Origin: Sulfurovum sp.
GTDB lineage: Bacteria; Campylobacterota; Campylobacteria; Campylobacterales; Sulfurovaceae
DNA length: 12,698 nt
Assembly: GCA_015663065.1 (NCBI GenBank)
Contig: DQSX01000070.1
Span: 1 to 12,698, forward strand
Direction: 5' to 3'
Under the pieces are notes generated by a model. That model searched no databases and was not told where the DNA came from. It saw only the letters and a program-made list of their open reading frames with translations. The position numbers and the translations under genes were made by a program. The stretch's first letter is position 1. Each line of letters starts with the position of its first letter. Shown here one piece after another: positions 1 to 7,250 of the stretch.

Positions 1-202
1 CTACAGTGGTAGTACAGCCAATAGCCTGAAATTTTATATCTTCAATATAGGGATCTGTTTCATCTTTTCCTACACGAATGTAGATCGCGACCTTTTCACC
101 ATTTTCAGGGTTTTTGCCTATACCCTGAGCATCTGCACCTTCCAAAGTACCGTAATTCTTTGGGTTCATCATATGCTCTATCAGTTGTGCATCCATTGAC
201 AT
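1..202 (-). CDS. IscU/NifU N-domain-like Fe-S cluster scaffold (partial, N-terminal 67 residues)
   Basis: The gene reads leftward from ATG at 202 and runs off the window edge, so only the first 67 codons are visible. The N-terminus carries the NP(K/R)N-G signature of the IscU/NifU scaffold fold (NPKNYG, residues 13-18), and later a beta-rich stretch ending in IGCTTTV (61-67), where C63 matches the second cluster-ligand Cys of IscU. Family members assemble 2Fe-2S or 4Fe-4S clusters from sulfur delivered by a cysteine desulfurase. The first canonical ligand, in the CGD segment of IscU, appears to be missing: this protein has NPENGEK (31-37) there. It may therefore be a variant scaffold or carrier rather than the main housekeeping one. 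A second ATG lies at 196. The ribosome binding site is weak (GGA, about 8 bases before the ATG). Family assignment is fairly sure; exact role is not. Confidence 0.75.
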   Translation of the reverse strand, partial: MSMDAQLIEHMMNPKNYGTLEGADAQGIGKNPENGEKVAIYIRVGKDETDPYIEDIKFQAIGCTTTV

Positions 203-232
203 TTTTATTCCATTTTCAATTAATTTTCGATT

Positions 233-238
233 ATTATA
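233..238 (-). promoter_or_regulatory. -10 box for the scaffold gene
   Basis: The minus strand reads TATAAT, preceded by GG, about 31 bases before the ATG at 202. No good -35 hexamer is visible 17 bases upstream, which is usual for sigma-70 promoters in Campylobacterota. Confidence 0.5.
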
Positions 239-277
239 CCATTTGTCATTGAGAGTTTGGAATGTTAGTAGAAATTA

Positions 278-283
278 GATACT
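278..283 (+). promoter_or_regulatory. Candidate -10 box (GATACT) for the exonuclease gene
   Basis: GATACT sits 27 bases before the ATG at 311 in an AT-rich tract and is the best -10-like match on this strand. The gene has a good ribosome binding site, AAGGAA, at 301-306. The promoter call is weak. Confidence 0.3.
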
Positions 284-310
284 ATTCTGCAATAAATTTT
301 AAGGAAAAAC

Positions 311-1048
311 ATGGCGGTATATGTACTATTTGACACTGAGACTACAGGAAACCAGGAACAAGACCGCATCATACAGATAGGTGCGATGATCGTACACTCC
401 AAAGAGAATATTGAACTCTTTGATGAACTCTGTTCCACATCTGAGCCCATTAAAATAGAAGCGATGGAAGTGCATAACATTACACCTGATGTGATAGAGA
501 ACCAACCAACTTATGCAGAGACTGCTTTTGCAAAAAAAGTTGTGGAATTAAACCAAAAAGAGAACTACCTCATAGCCCATAACATCAACTTTGACCTTGG
601 TATGCTTGAAAAAGAGGGATTTACAAATAACTACACACTCATAGATACCGTAAGATGTGCCAAACACTTACTGCCGGACAGCCCTTACCACAGGCTGCAA
701 TACTTACGTTACAGTCTTGAACTCTACAAAACAGAACAGGCTGAAGCACACAAGATGGGCATTACCATTAAAGCCCATGATGCCATTGGTGATGTACTGG
801 TCATGAAACTCCTGCTTTCAAAACTTGTGCAGCTGACACAGACACAGTTCCCCGGTGTAAACCCTATGCAAAAAATGGCAGAACTCACACAAACACCTGT
901 CCTCATGAAAACCTTCAAATTCGGGAAATACAAAGGTCGGGATATTGAAGAGGTCTCCCATGAAGATATCGGCTACATCAAATGGATGAGAAACAACCTT
1001 GACCTTGATGAAGATATGGCATTTACTTTGGATTCTTATTTAGGGTAA
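311..1048 (+). CDS. DnaQ-like DEDDh 3'-5' exonuclease with DUF3820-like C-terminal domain
   Basis: All exonuclease motifs are visible: FDTET gives D8 and E10 (Exo I), NINFD gives D95 (Exo II), and HDAIGD gives H156 and D161 (Exo III, DEDDh type). The first 170 residues form an RNase H-like exonuclease domain like that of DNA polymerase III epsilon or RNase T, which removes 3'-terminal nucleotides with two metal ions. After a linker, residues about 200-243 hold FGKYKGR, a GYIKWM segment and acidic residues, matching the short DUF3820 domain whose role is unclear. At 245 residues with this tail it is probably an accessory exonuclease rather than the polymerase proofreading subunit, though that is inferred. 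AAGGAA at 301-306 supports the start. It appears monocistronic, followed by 62 bases before glnS. Confidence 0.88.
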   Translation: MAVYVLFDTETTGNQEQDRIIQIGAMIVHSKENIELFDELCSTSEPIKIEAMEVHNITPDVIENQPTYAETAFAKKVVELNQKENYLIAHNINFDLGMLEKEGFTNNYTLIDTVRCAKHLLPDSPYHRLQYLRYSLELYKTEQAEAHKMGITIKAHDAIGDVLVMKLLLSKLVQLTQTQFPGVNPMQKMAELTQTPVLMKTFKFGKYKGRDIEEVSHEDIGYIKWMRNNLDLDEDMAFTLDSYLG

Positions 1049-1078
1049 AGTAAGCCTAACTAGATAAAATACAACTCT

Positions 1079-1084
1079 TATAAA
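1079..1084 (+). promoter_or_regulatory. Candidate -10 box for the glnS operon
   Basis: TATAAA (within TATAAAAT) lies 26 bases before the glnS ATG. A second candidate, TAAAAT at 1065-1070, is just upstream. The glnS ribosome binding site is AAAAGGG at 1096-1102, 8 bases before the start. No -35 box is evident. Confidence 0.4.
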
Positions 1085-1110
1085 ATTGCAAGATCAAAAG
1101 GGTTTAATGG

Positions 1111-3387
1111 ATGAGCGAGAGTAAAGATTTTTTACGTAGTATCGTTGAAGAGGATTTGAAGTCAGGCAAGTATAGAGAGATCGTGACACGATTTCCTCCG
1201 GAACCAAATGGTTTCCCGCACATTGGACATGCTAAATCTATTGCTATAAACTTTGGTATTGCCCGTGACTATCACGGTCACTGTAACCTCAGAATGGATG
1301 ATACCAACCCTACTACAGAAGATACCAAATATGTTGAAGCGCTTAAAGATGCTGTAGATTGGCTTGGCTTTGACTGGGGAGAGAGGGTCTATTTCACCTC
1401 TGATTATTTCCCTAAACTCTATGACTATGCTGTAAAACTCATTAAAATGGGAAAAGCCTACGTTGACTCTCTGAATGAAGAGGAGATGAGAGCACACCGT
1501 GGTACAGTAACAGAAGCTGGAAAACGCAGTATATTTGCAGAGCGTTCTGTTGAAGAGAACCTGGATCTTTTTGAGAGAATGAAAAATGGTGAGTTTAAAG
1601 ACGGATCACACGTACTTCGTGCCAAGATCGATATGTCTGCTGCCAATATGAAAATGAGAGATCCACTTCTCTACCGTATCAGACATGCCCATCACTTTAG
1701 AGCAGGAGATACATGGTCTATTTACCCGATGTATGACTTTGCACACTGTCTCTCTGACTACATTGAAGGCATCTCTCACTCACTCTGTACACTGGAGTTT
1801 GAAAACAACCGTGATATTTATGACTGGGTACTCGACACGCTGGATCTTGAACCGCCACGCCCTTATCAGTATGAGTTTGCAAGACTGGGTATTAACTACA
1901 CGGTAATGAGTAAAAGAAAACTTTTAGAGTTGGTTGAGAGCGGACAGGTATCAGGATGGGATGACCCTCGTTTACCTACCATTGCCGGATACAAAAGAAG
2001 AGGTTATACACCAGAGTCTATTTTAACTTTCTGCGATCAGATAGGTATAGCCAAAGCAAACTCCATGGTGGATGTTGCACAGCTTGAGTTTTGCATAAGA
2101 GATGACCTCAATACAAAAGTACCGCGTGTGATGTGTGTGCTTGACCCACTTAAAATAACGATTGAAAATTATGAGGGTTCTGAAATACTTGATGCCTCAT
2201 ACTACCCTGAAGATGTTCCTAAAGAGGGGACAAGAAAACTTCCTTTCTCCAAAGAGATCTACATAGAGAGAGATGACTTTAACGAGAACCCTCCAAAAGG
2301 CTACTTCCGTCTTACACCGGAGCAACCGGTAAGACTTAAACACGGCTATATTATTAGCTGTAAAGAAGTCATTAAAGATGCGCAGGGAGAGATAGTAGAG
2401 ATAAAAGTACACTACCACCCAGAGTCAAAAAGTGGCTCAGACAGCTCCGGCATCAAAGTAAAGAGTGCTATTCACTGGGTCAGTGCTGCAGAAGCCAAGA
2501 GGGTTGAAGTAAGGCTGTATGACAGACTCTTTAAGGAAGAAACACCCGAAGGGCTGGAAGATGTTAATCCTGACTCTTTAAAGATCATCAAAAATGCGCT
2601 TATTGAGCCTTCGGTGATTACGCAGAAACCTGATGAGAGATTCCAGTTTGAAAGACAGGGGTATTTTTATGCAGATCCTGTTGACTACAGTGAGGAAACG
2701 CCTGTGTTCAATAAAATTGTCGGGCTTAAAGACTCTTGGGGGAAAAAGAAGAAAAAGAGAAGTGAAACAGCGAAACCTCAAGCTAAAAAAGTGCAAATAG
2801 ACGGTGAGGTGGCAGCGATGAGTGCGCAGGAACAGGCACACTTTGACAGATATACTGCAGAGCTTGAACTAAACCCTGAAGTGGCCAATACACTGGCGCG
2901 TGATGCACAACTGTCCACTTTTTATGACGAGGCTCTCCGTGCAAATCACAGCCCGGTCACCATTGCGAACATTGTAAGTAATGAGGTAGCCAGAGAGTTA
3001 AAAGAGAACCAGGTAGCTGCACTTCAATTCTCAGCAGCACAGATAGCCCAACTTGCAGAAATGATCGATGATGAGACGATCTCAAGTAAAATTGCGAAAC
3101 GGGTTTTTGAAGAGATGGTCATCTCAGGCGAAGATCCAAAACAAATAGTAGAATCTAAAGGGCTTATACAGATAAGTGACCCTGTTAAAATAGCACCTAT
3201 TATTGATGAAGTCATTGCCAAAAATCCGGACAATGTCGCTAAGTTCTTAGCAGGAAATACAAAACTGTTGGGCTTCTTTGTCGGGCAGGTTCTTAAAAAC
3301 ACAGGGGGAAAAGCAAACCCCAAAGTGGTTAATGAACTTGTTGCAAAAAAGCTAAATGAACACATACCGGAGCCTGAGAGATGTTAA
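1111..3387 (+). CDS. glnS: Glutaminyl-tRNA synthetase with C-terminal GatB/YqeY domain
   Basis: This class I synthetase charges tRNA(Gln) directly with glutamine. The body (about 1-545) follows E. coli GlnRS closely: FPPEPNG (28-34), an intact HIGH (37-40), DDTNP (63-67), the GlnRS-type CTLEF (226-230) and VMSKR (265-269) as the KMSKS loop, then an anticodon-binding beta-barrel region ending near GLKDSW (538-543). A Lys-rich linker (KKKKKR, 545-550) leads to about 190 extra residues. Their last part (about 645-750) matches the GatB/YqeY tail: a KIAKRVFEEM helix, then GFFVGQV and NPKVVNELV. Such tails are known on some GlnRSs, for example Deinococcus, and help tRNA binding. With 758 residues against about 554 in E. 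coli, the difference is this tail. Helicobacter and Campylobacter lack GlnRS, so its presence suggests acquisition by transfer. It overlaps the next gene by 7 bases. Confidence 0.97.
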   Translation: MSESKDFLRSIVEEDLKSGKYREIVTRFPPEPNGFPHIGHAKSIAINFGIARDYHGHCNLRMDDTNPTTEDTKYVEALKDAVDWLGFDWGERVYFTSDYFPKLYDYAVKLIKMGKAYVDSLNEEEMRAHRGTVTEAGKRSIFAERSVEENLDLFERMKNGEFKDGSHVLRAKIDMSAANMKMRDPLLYRIRHAHHFRAGDTWSIYPMYDFAHCLSDYIEGISHSLCTLEFENNRDIYDWVLDTLDLEPPRPYQYEFARLGINYTVMSKRKLLELVESGQVSGWDDPRLPTIAGYKRRGYTPESILTFCDQIGIAKANSMVDVAQLEFCIRDDLNTKVPRVMCVLDPLKITIENYEGSEILDASYYPEDVPKEGTRKLPFSKEIYIERDDFNENPPKGYFRLTPEQPVRLKHGYIISCKEVIKDAQGEIVEIKVHYHPESKSGSDSSGIKVKSAIHWVSAAEAKRVEVRLYDRLFKEETPEGLEDVNPDSLKIIKNALIEPSVITQKPDERFQFERQGYFYADPVDYSEETPVFNKIVGLKDSWGKKKKKRSETAKPQAKKVQIDGEVAAMSAQEQAHFDRYTAELELNPEVANTLARDAQLSTFYDEALRANHSPVTIANIVSNEVARELKENQVAALQFSAAQIAQLAEMIDDETISSKIAKRVFEEMVISGEDPKQIVESKGLIQISDPVKIAPIIDEVIAKNPDNVAKFLAGNTKLLGFFVGQVLKNTGGKANPKVVNELVAKKLNEHIPEPERC

Positions 3388-4568
3388 GGTTTGCCCCCTC
3401 ACCAACCGCTGATATGCATATTGCAAGCTTACGTTTGGCCATTTTCAACTATATGGTCGCCAAACAGAAAAATGTACACTTTACTGTGCGTATAGAAGAT
3501 GGAGACAAAGCACGCAACATCGAGGGTAAAGATACAGAGATCCTGCAGATCCTGGAAAAATTTGCCCTGCCACATGCCTCTGTCTTTCACCAAAGTGAAC
3601 ATCTGCACATGCACCAAACACTTGCTATTCGTCTGCTTGAAGAGAAAAAGGCATTTGTAAACAAAGAAGATCCTGCCATTATATGTTTAAAAAAGCCTCA
3701 AGAGGACATTGTCTATCATGATCTTATCTTGGGGGAGATCGTAACGCCGGCTGAAGAGATGGACGCTTTGGTCATATTGGGAGATGGGCGTATTCCAAGC
3801 CATGACTTTGCTTCTGCCTGTGACGATATGATCTCCGGTGCAACGCTTATCATAAACACTGAAGCGCAGTGTCATGAGACAGCAAAACAGATATACATGA
3901 AACAACTCATGGGCTATGAAGAGGAGTGTCAGTATGCGCATCTTCCCCTCATTCTGAATGCAGAGGGAGAAAAACTGCAGCTGGATGATGATGCTGGTTC
4001 TGTCAAGTGGCTTTTTGCGCAGGGTTTTATACCCGATGCCATTGCCAACTACTTGATACTGCTTGGTTCTGACGCCCCTGAAGAGATCTTTACTATGCCA
4101 GAAGCACTCTCCTGGTTCAAACTTGAAAACATTTCAAAGTCCGCTGTCACCTTTGACATAGAGAAACTACGTTTCATCAACAAAGCACATTTGAAAATGA
4201 TGGATGACAAAACGCTCTCTACTCTCTTTGGTTTTGCTGATGCCGACATAGGAAAACTTGCCAAACTCTACCTGGACGAAGCCTCTACCATCAATGAACT
4301 TGCAAGCAAGATCAAACCTTTCTTTGCGCCAAAAGCGTTTGAGAGTGAGTGGGGAGAGCAGATGCGTGTTTTGGAAAAGATCATCTGGGAGCTGCCTATG
4401 ATAGACTCTTTTGAGGAATTCAGATCAACCCTGATGAAAGAGAGTGGACTTGAAGAAAAAAACTTCACAGAAGCACTCAGACTACTTCTTACAGGTGCCC
4501 GTCAAGGGCCTGCACTAAGCGAGATCTATCCGCTTATTAAACCTTATTTATTGGAGATCGCATCATGA
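3381..4568 (+). CDS. Degenerate GluRS2-like protein (pseudo-glutamyl-tRNA synthetase, probably inactive)
   Basis: The 395-residue frame aligns end to end with Campylobacterota GluRS2 (gltX2), which charges tRNA(Gln) with Glu for GatCAB. Retained: RFAPSPT (3-9), an RNIEGKD stretch (45-51), AHLPLILN (186-193), SVKWL (207-211), AIANYLILLG (220-229) and KLRFIN (262-267). Lost: HIGH is HIAS (13-16) after A10 in place of Gly; RIEDTD is RIEDGD (37-42); the usual Tyr of the PTYNFA segment is H141; RGEDH is NTEAQ (159-163), removing the Arg thought to hold glutamate; and the KMSKR loop is KLQLD (198-202). About 45 residues with Cys between the first half and LKKP (103-106) are missing. ATP activation and Glu binding should both fail, by comparison with known GluRS structures. 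The frame is uninterrupted, with overlaps at both ends (7 bases with glnS, 4 with yggT), so it is translated with its operon and may have another job. Confidence 0.9.
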   Translation: MLRFAPSPTADMHIASLRLAIFNYMVAKQKNVHFTVRIEDGDKARNIEGKDTEILQILEKFALPHASVFHQSEHLHMHQTLAIRLLEEKKAFVNKEDPAIICLKKPQEDIVYHDLILGEIVTPAEEMDALVILGDGRIPSHDFASACDDMISGATLIINTEAQCHETAKQIYMKQLMGYEEECQYAHLPLILNAEGEKLQLDDDAGSVKWLFAQGFIPDAIANYLILLGSDAPEEIFTMPEALSWFKLENISKSAVTFDIEKLRFINKAHLKMMDDKTLSTLFGFADADIGKLAKLYLDEASTINELASKIKPFFAPKAFESEWGEQMRVLEKIIWELPMIDSFEEFRSTLMKESGLEEKNFTEALRLLLTGARQGPALSEIYPLIKPYLLEIAS

Positions 4569-4840
4569 ATGCCCTAATCTATTCACTCGTACAACTTTTA
4601 CATACTGTAATGACAGTCTATATCTGGATCGTCATTATTTCAGCACTTTTGTCTTTTGTAAGACCTGACCCAAACAACCCTATTGTACAGATACTCTATC
4701 GTTTAACTGAACCTGTCTATGCTGTATTGCGCAGAAAAATGCCTTTTTTAATTCAGGGAGGTCTGGATCTGACACCGCTTGTCATTATTTTGGGACTGCA
4801 ATTCCTTGATACCTTTATGATGCGTGCACTGCTGGGTTAA
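4565..4840 (+). CDS. YggT family integral membrane protein
   Basis: This 91-residue protein has two hydrophobic segments (about 8-30 and 67-88) around a polar loop that holds the family's typical RPDPNNPIVQ...LTEP pattern. YggT proteins sit in the inner membrane; links to osmotic tolerance or cell division have been suggested, but the biochemical role is unknown. The ATG overlaps the stop of the upstream synthetase-like gene (ATGA) and has GGAG at 4553-4556. Its place between a gltX2-type gene and an slt gene matches the order recalled for Helicobacter and Campylobacter. Confidence 0.85.
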   Translation: MNALIYSLVQLLHTVMTVYIWIVIISALLSFVRPDPNNPIVQILYRLTEPVYAVLRRKMPFLIQGGLDLTPLVIILGLQFLDTFMMRALLG

Positions 4841-4843
4841 GAG

Positions 4844-6121
4844 ATGATCAAAAAACTACTGCTGCTCTGTCTGCTGATCATTTTGGCAAACACTTCACTC
4901 CATGCAAAAACTTTTTCCTACGGTGAAATAAGAAAAATGCCTTTGAGTGTGGAGAAAGACTATTATATCTGGCGCTTTTTAAAGCAGAAGCGTACCACAA
5001 AATCAGAGGCCATGGCCATCATAAGAGATGCCAAATACCTGAACAAAAAACTCAAAGTTGCTTACAAAAAGAAAACCGGGCTGAAGGCTTCCATCCCTAA
5101 AAGAAAACCTGCAGCGACAAGAAGTAAGACTGACTGGAAAGCAAGGTCCAATGGAAACAAATCATTTCAATACGGTATCAAGATGGTTGAAGCGAACAAA
5201 TTGGGAAAAGCAGCACAGCATTTTAATGCTGCATACAGACAATACGTTGATCGCTGGGAAAAAGACAAGTCTCTTTTTTGGCTCTACAAGGTCACCGGCA
5301 AAAAGAGTTACTTGAATAAACTTCGCCAAAGTTACCATATAAACATCTATACCCTGCTGGCAGCGGACATTACCAACAGCAAATACCCGCGTTCCATTGT
5401 CACGCCCACTGTCAAAAAAAATTCCGTTTTCTATATTGATGAGACCAATCCTATACACTGGGCAAAAGTAAAAGCAAAAATGCATCTCCCCTCGACCGAC
5501 CTTGAAGATCTCGCAGAGATGTGTGAATCAAAAGCAACCATCGGTATGCATACTTACCTAAAAGCAAAAGCCTGTAACTACAAAAAATCTTATTTCCCTT
5601 TCCCTTACCGCTCTACCATGAAAAAGTTTTCAAAAGAACGTCAGGCGATGATTTATGCTATAGCCAGACAGGAGAGCCGTTTCGTACCTGCTTCCGTCTC
5701 TCGCTCTTTTGCTTTGGGTATGATGCAGTTTATGCCCTTTCTCATTGATCATGTAGCAAAAGAGAAAGGTGAACGTATAGACTATGATGACATCTTCAAT
5801 CCCATTAAAGCCATAGAGTATGCAGATTTTCATCTTGACTACCTGGACAAATGGCTCTTCCACCCTCTTTTCGTTGCGTATGCATACAATGGAGGGATCG
5901 GTTTTACAAAAAGACTTATACGTAAGAAAAATTATTTTAGAAAAGGTAACTTTGAGCCTTACCTGAGCATGGAAAAAATGACCAATGTTGAGGCCAGAGA
6001 GTATGGGAAAAAAGTGCTTACCAACTATGTGATCTACCTGAACAAGCTGGGAAAACCTACACGCCTTCTGCCATATATGAAAACACTGACAGACCCTTCC
6101 AAAACAGATCGTTTCAGATAA
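4844..6121 (+). CDS. slt: Soluble lytic murein transglycosylase (SLT domain)
   Basis: Residues 1-21 form a signal peptide with a likely cut after LHA, so the enzyme works in the periplasm. The catalytic domain lies at about 262-400: ARQES with catalytic E277, then ALGMMQFMP (290-298, the GLMQIMP motif of Slt70), and AYNGG (347-351). It cleaves the MurNAc-GlcNAc bond of peptidoglycan to give 1,6-anhydroMurNAc ends. The middle (about 105-260) is probably a helical superhelix as in Slt70. At 425 residues it is shorter than E. coli Slt70. Residues 65-105 are unusually basic (many Lys/Arg), perhaps a flexible or peptidoglycan-binding linker. It is the last gene of the run, 3 bases after yggT, with only a weak ribosome binding site, so translation may be coupled. 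It ends 6 bases from a convergent gene with no visible terminator. Confidence 0.92.
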   Translation: MIKKLLLLCLLIILANTSLHAKTFSYGEIRKMPLSVEKDYYIWRFLKQKRTTKSEAMAIIRDAKYLNKKLKVAYKKKTGLKASIPKRKPAATRSKTDWKARSNGNKSFQYGIKMVEANKLGKAAQHFNAAYRQYVDRWEKDKSLFWLYKVTGKKSYLNKLRQSYHINIYTLLAADITNSKYPRSIVTPTVKKNSVFYIDETNPIHWAKVKAKMHLPSTDLEDLAEMCESKATIGMHTYLKAKACNYKKSYFPFPYRSTMKKFSKERQAMIYAIARQESRFVPASVSRSFALGMMQFMPFLIDHVAKEKGERIDYDDIFNPIKAIEYADFHLDYLDKWLFHPLFVAYAYNGGIGFTKRLIRKKNYFRKGNFEPYLSMEKMTNVEAREYGKKVLTNYVIYLNKLGKPTRLLPYMKTLTDPSKTDRFR

Positions 6122-6127
6122 CTCTGT

Positions 6128-6643
6128 TTAGAACGGTGTTTTTGTCAACACATACTTTGGCACTTTGGCAAAGTGCAACTCCCCTTTTCCATACACTTTA
6201 CTCTCAAAGATCAACTTAAAACTTTTACTATTGGTATGGGGAAAAGTAAAGAGGTAAAACTGTGTCCATTCGGAAGCAAGTGAAATCTTTTTTAAACGTA
6301 TATCATTTTGTGCCAAGGCTTTTACAGATTTTGGACTTTGCGCATTTAAAGTCAGATTGTAATCACCACTCTCAAAAGAGCCTTCATCATCATCCAGGTA
6401 AAGCCCTACTATAAATTTTTCATCCCGTGTATCGTTAAGGTCTTCTGTTTCTCTAAAAAGATAAGTAGCGGTCAAAAGTGCTTTGGTACTCCTACCCTCT
6501 TTGAGTGTGGTCTTTTCCGTTTTTTGCAACTCAATATGATAGGCTTTGTTTTTTTCATATGTTTTTAAAAATTGATCTTCATCCTTAGCACTGCACCCAA
6601 ACAGTAGAGAGAGAGCCGTTATCCCAAACAGTAAATCACGCAT
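6128..6643 (-). CDS. Small lipoprotein of unknown function
   Basis: The N-terminus is a lipoprotein signal: a hydrophobic core followed by the lipobox LFGC with C17 as the lipidated residue, then D/E-rich residues. The mature part, about 154 residues, is predicted mostly beta with alternating hydrophobic residues and no motif I recognise. A gene in the same place and orientation, between slt and mobB, is recalled in C. jejuni, suggesting a conserved lineage-specific envelope protein. It has a very strong ribosome binding site (GGAGGGG, about 5 bases before the ATG). It is convergent with slt and divergent from mobB. Confidence 0.7.
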   Translation of the reverse strand: MRDLLFGITALSLLFGCSAKDEDQFLKTYEKNKAYHIELQKTEKTTLKEGRSTKALLTATYLFRETEDLNDTRDEKFIVGLYLDDDEGSFESGDYNLTLNAQSPKSVKALAQNDIRLKKISLASEWTQFYLFTFPHTNSKSFKLIFESKVYGKGELHFAKVPKYVLTKTPF

Positions 6644-6663
6644 GACATCCCCTCCTCTGCATT

Positions 6664-6669
6664 ATTGTA
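6664..6669 (-). promoter_or_regulatory. -10 box for the lipoprotein gene
   Basis: The minus strand reads TACAAT 20 bases before the ATG at 6643. The predicted start near 6657 leaves a short leader that includes the strong Shine-Dalgarno sequence. Confidence 0.45.
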
Positions 6670-6702
6670 AAGATTTTAACATAGTTTCAATAAAGGTTGA
6701 TG

Positions 6703-6708
6703 TATAAT
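6703..6708 (+). promoter_or_regulatory. -10 box for the mobB-fbp operon
   Basis: A perfect TATAAT lies 28 bases upstream of the GTG start of mobB. The region upstream is AT-rich (6671-6690) without a clear -35, as expected for Campylobacterota. Confidence 0.6.
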
Positions 6709-6736
6709 CCCAAAGATAAATACAAAGGTTTTACAC

Positions 6737-7234
6737 GTGAACAATAGAGTTGCCGTAGCTTTTACCGGTCCTTCAGGAAGCGGGAAAACAACACTTGTTG
6801 AAAAAGTTTCCAAAATACTGATACAGACACAAAAAGTAGCGATCATCAAGAATGATCCAAAAGATAAAGCTGTGTTTGATGTAGCAGGCAAAGACAGCGA
6901 TAAATTCACAAAAACCGGTGCTGAAGTGGTTGTCACTTCACCTACCCGTACCACCTACTTTTCACAAAGAGAAAAAACACTGGATGAGATTGTAGCCATG
7001 ATCAGTGATTTTGACATACTCCTTGTAGAGGGTTTAAAAACACTGCCTCTGCCGCGTATCGCGATCTTTAGAAATGAGATCGATGAGAGTTACTTTTCAT
7101 GTTCCGAAGCGATCGCTGTAGATGAGACTGTTAATCTTAGCCAATACAAGATACCTGACAATATTGACATTTTAAATTTGAACAACGACAAAGAGATCAT
7201 TGCATGGATCAATACCCATGCCAGAGAGATATAA
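6737..7234 (+). CDS. mobB: Molybdopterin-guanine dinucleotide biosynthesis protein B (MobB)
   Basis: This 165-residue P-loop protein has Walker A GPSGSGKTT (11-19), an IKND segment (37-40, IKHD in other MobBs), AGKDSDKFTKTGA (50-62, like the PGKDSyrhreaGA motif), and the Walker B-like LLVEGLK (95-101). MobB binds GTP and assists MobA in making the molybdenum bis-MGD cofactor used by nitrate and formate oxidoreductases. The start is GTG at 6737, supported by AAAGG 8 bases before it; the P-loop sits at the normal distance from it. It begins an operon with fbp, 16 bases downstream. The pairing with fbp looks like lineage gene order rather than shared pathway. Confidence 0.9.
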   Translation: MNNRVAVAFTGPSGSGKTTLVEKVSKILIQTQKVAIIKNDPKDKAVFDVAGKDSDKFTKTGAEVVVTSPTRTTYFSQREKTLDEIVAMISDFDILLVEGLKTLPLPRIAIFRNEIDESYFSCSEAIAVDETVNLSQYKIPDNIDILNLNNDKEIIAWINTHAREI

Positions 7235-7250
7235 ATAAGGACTTACAACC

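Noticed and set aside
1049..1110. Possible terminator or RNA element between exonuclease and glnS
   Set aside because: No stable inverted repeat or known RNA motif is visible; only AT-rich promoter-like sequence.
3024..3365. 113-codon open frame on the minus strand inside glnS
   Set aside because: It lies opposite the YqeY tail, which has clear family motifs; no start signals or known motifs are visible.
3381..4568. Annotating this gene as a working glutamyl-tRNA synthetase
   Set aside because: HIGH, KMSKS and the probable glutamate-binding residues are all changed, so an active-enzyme label would mislead.
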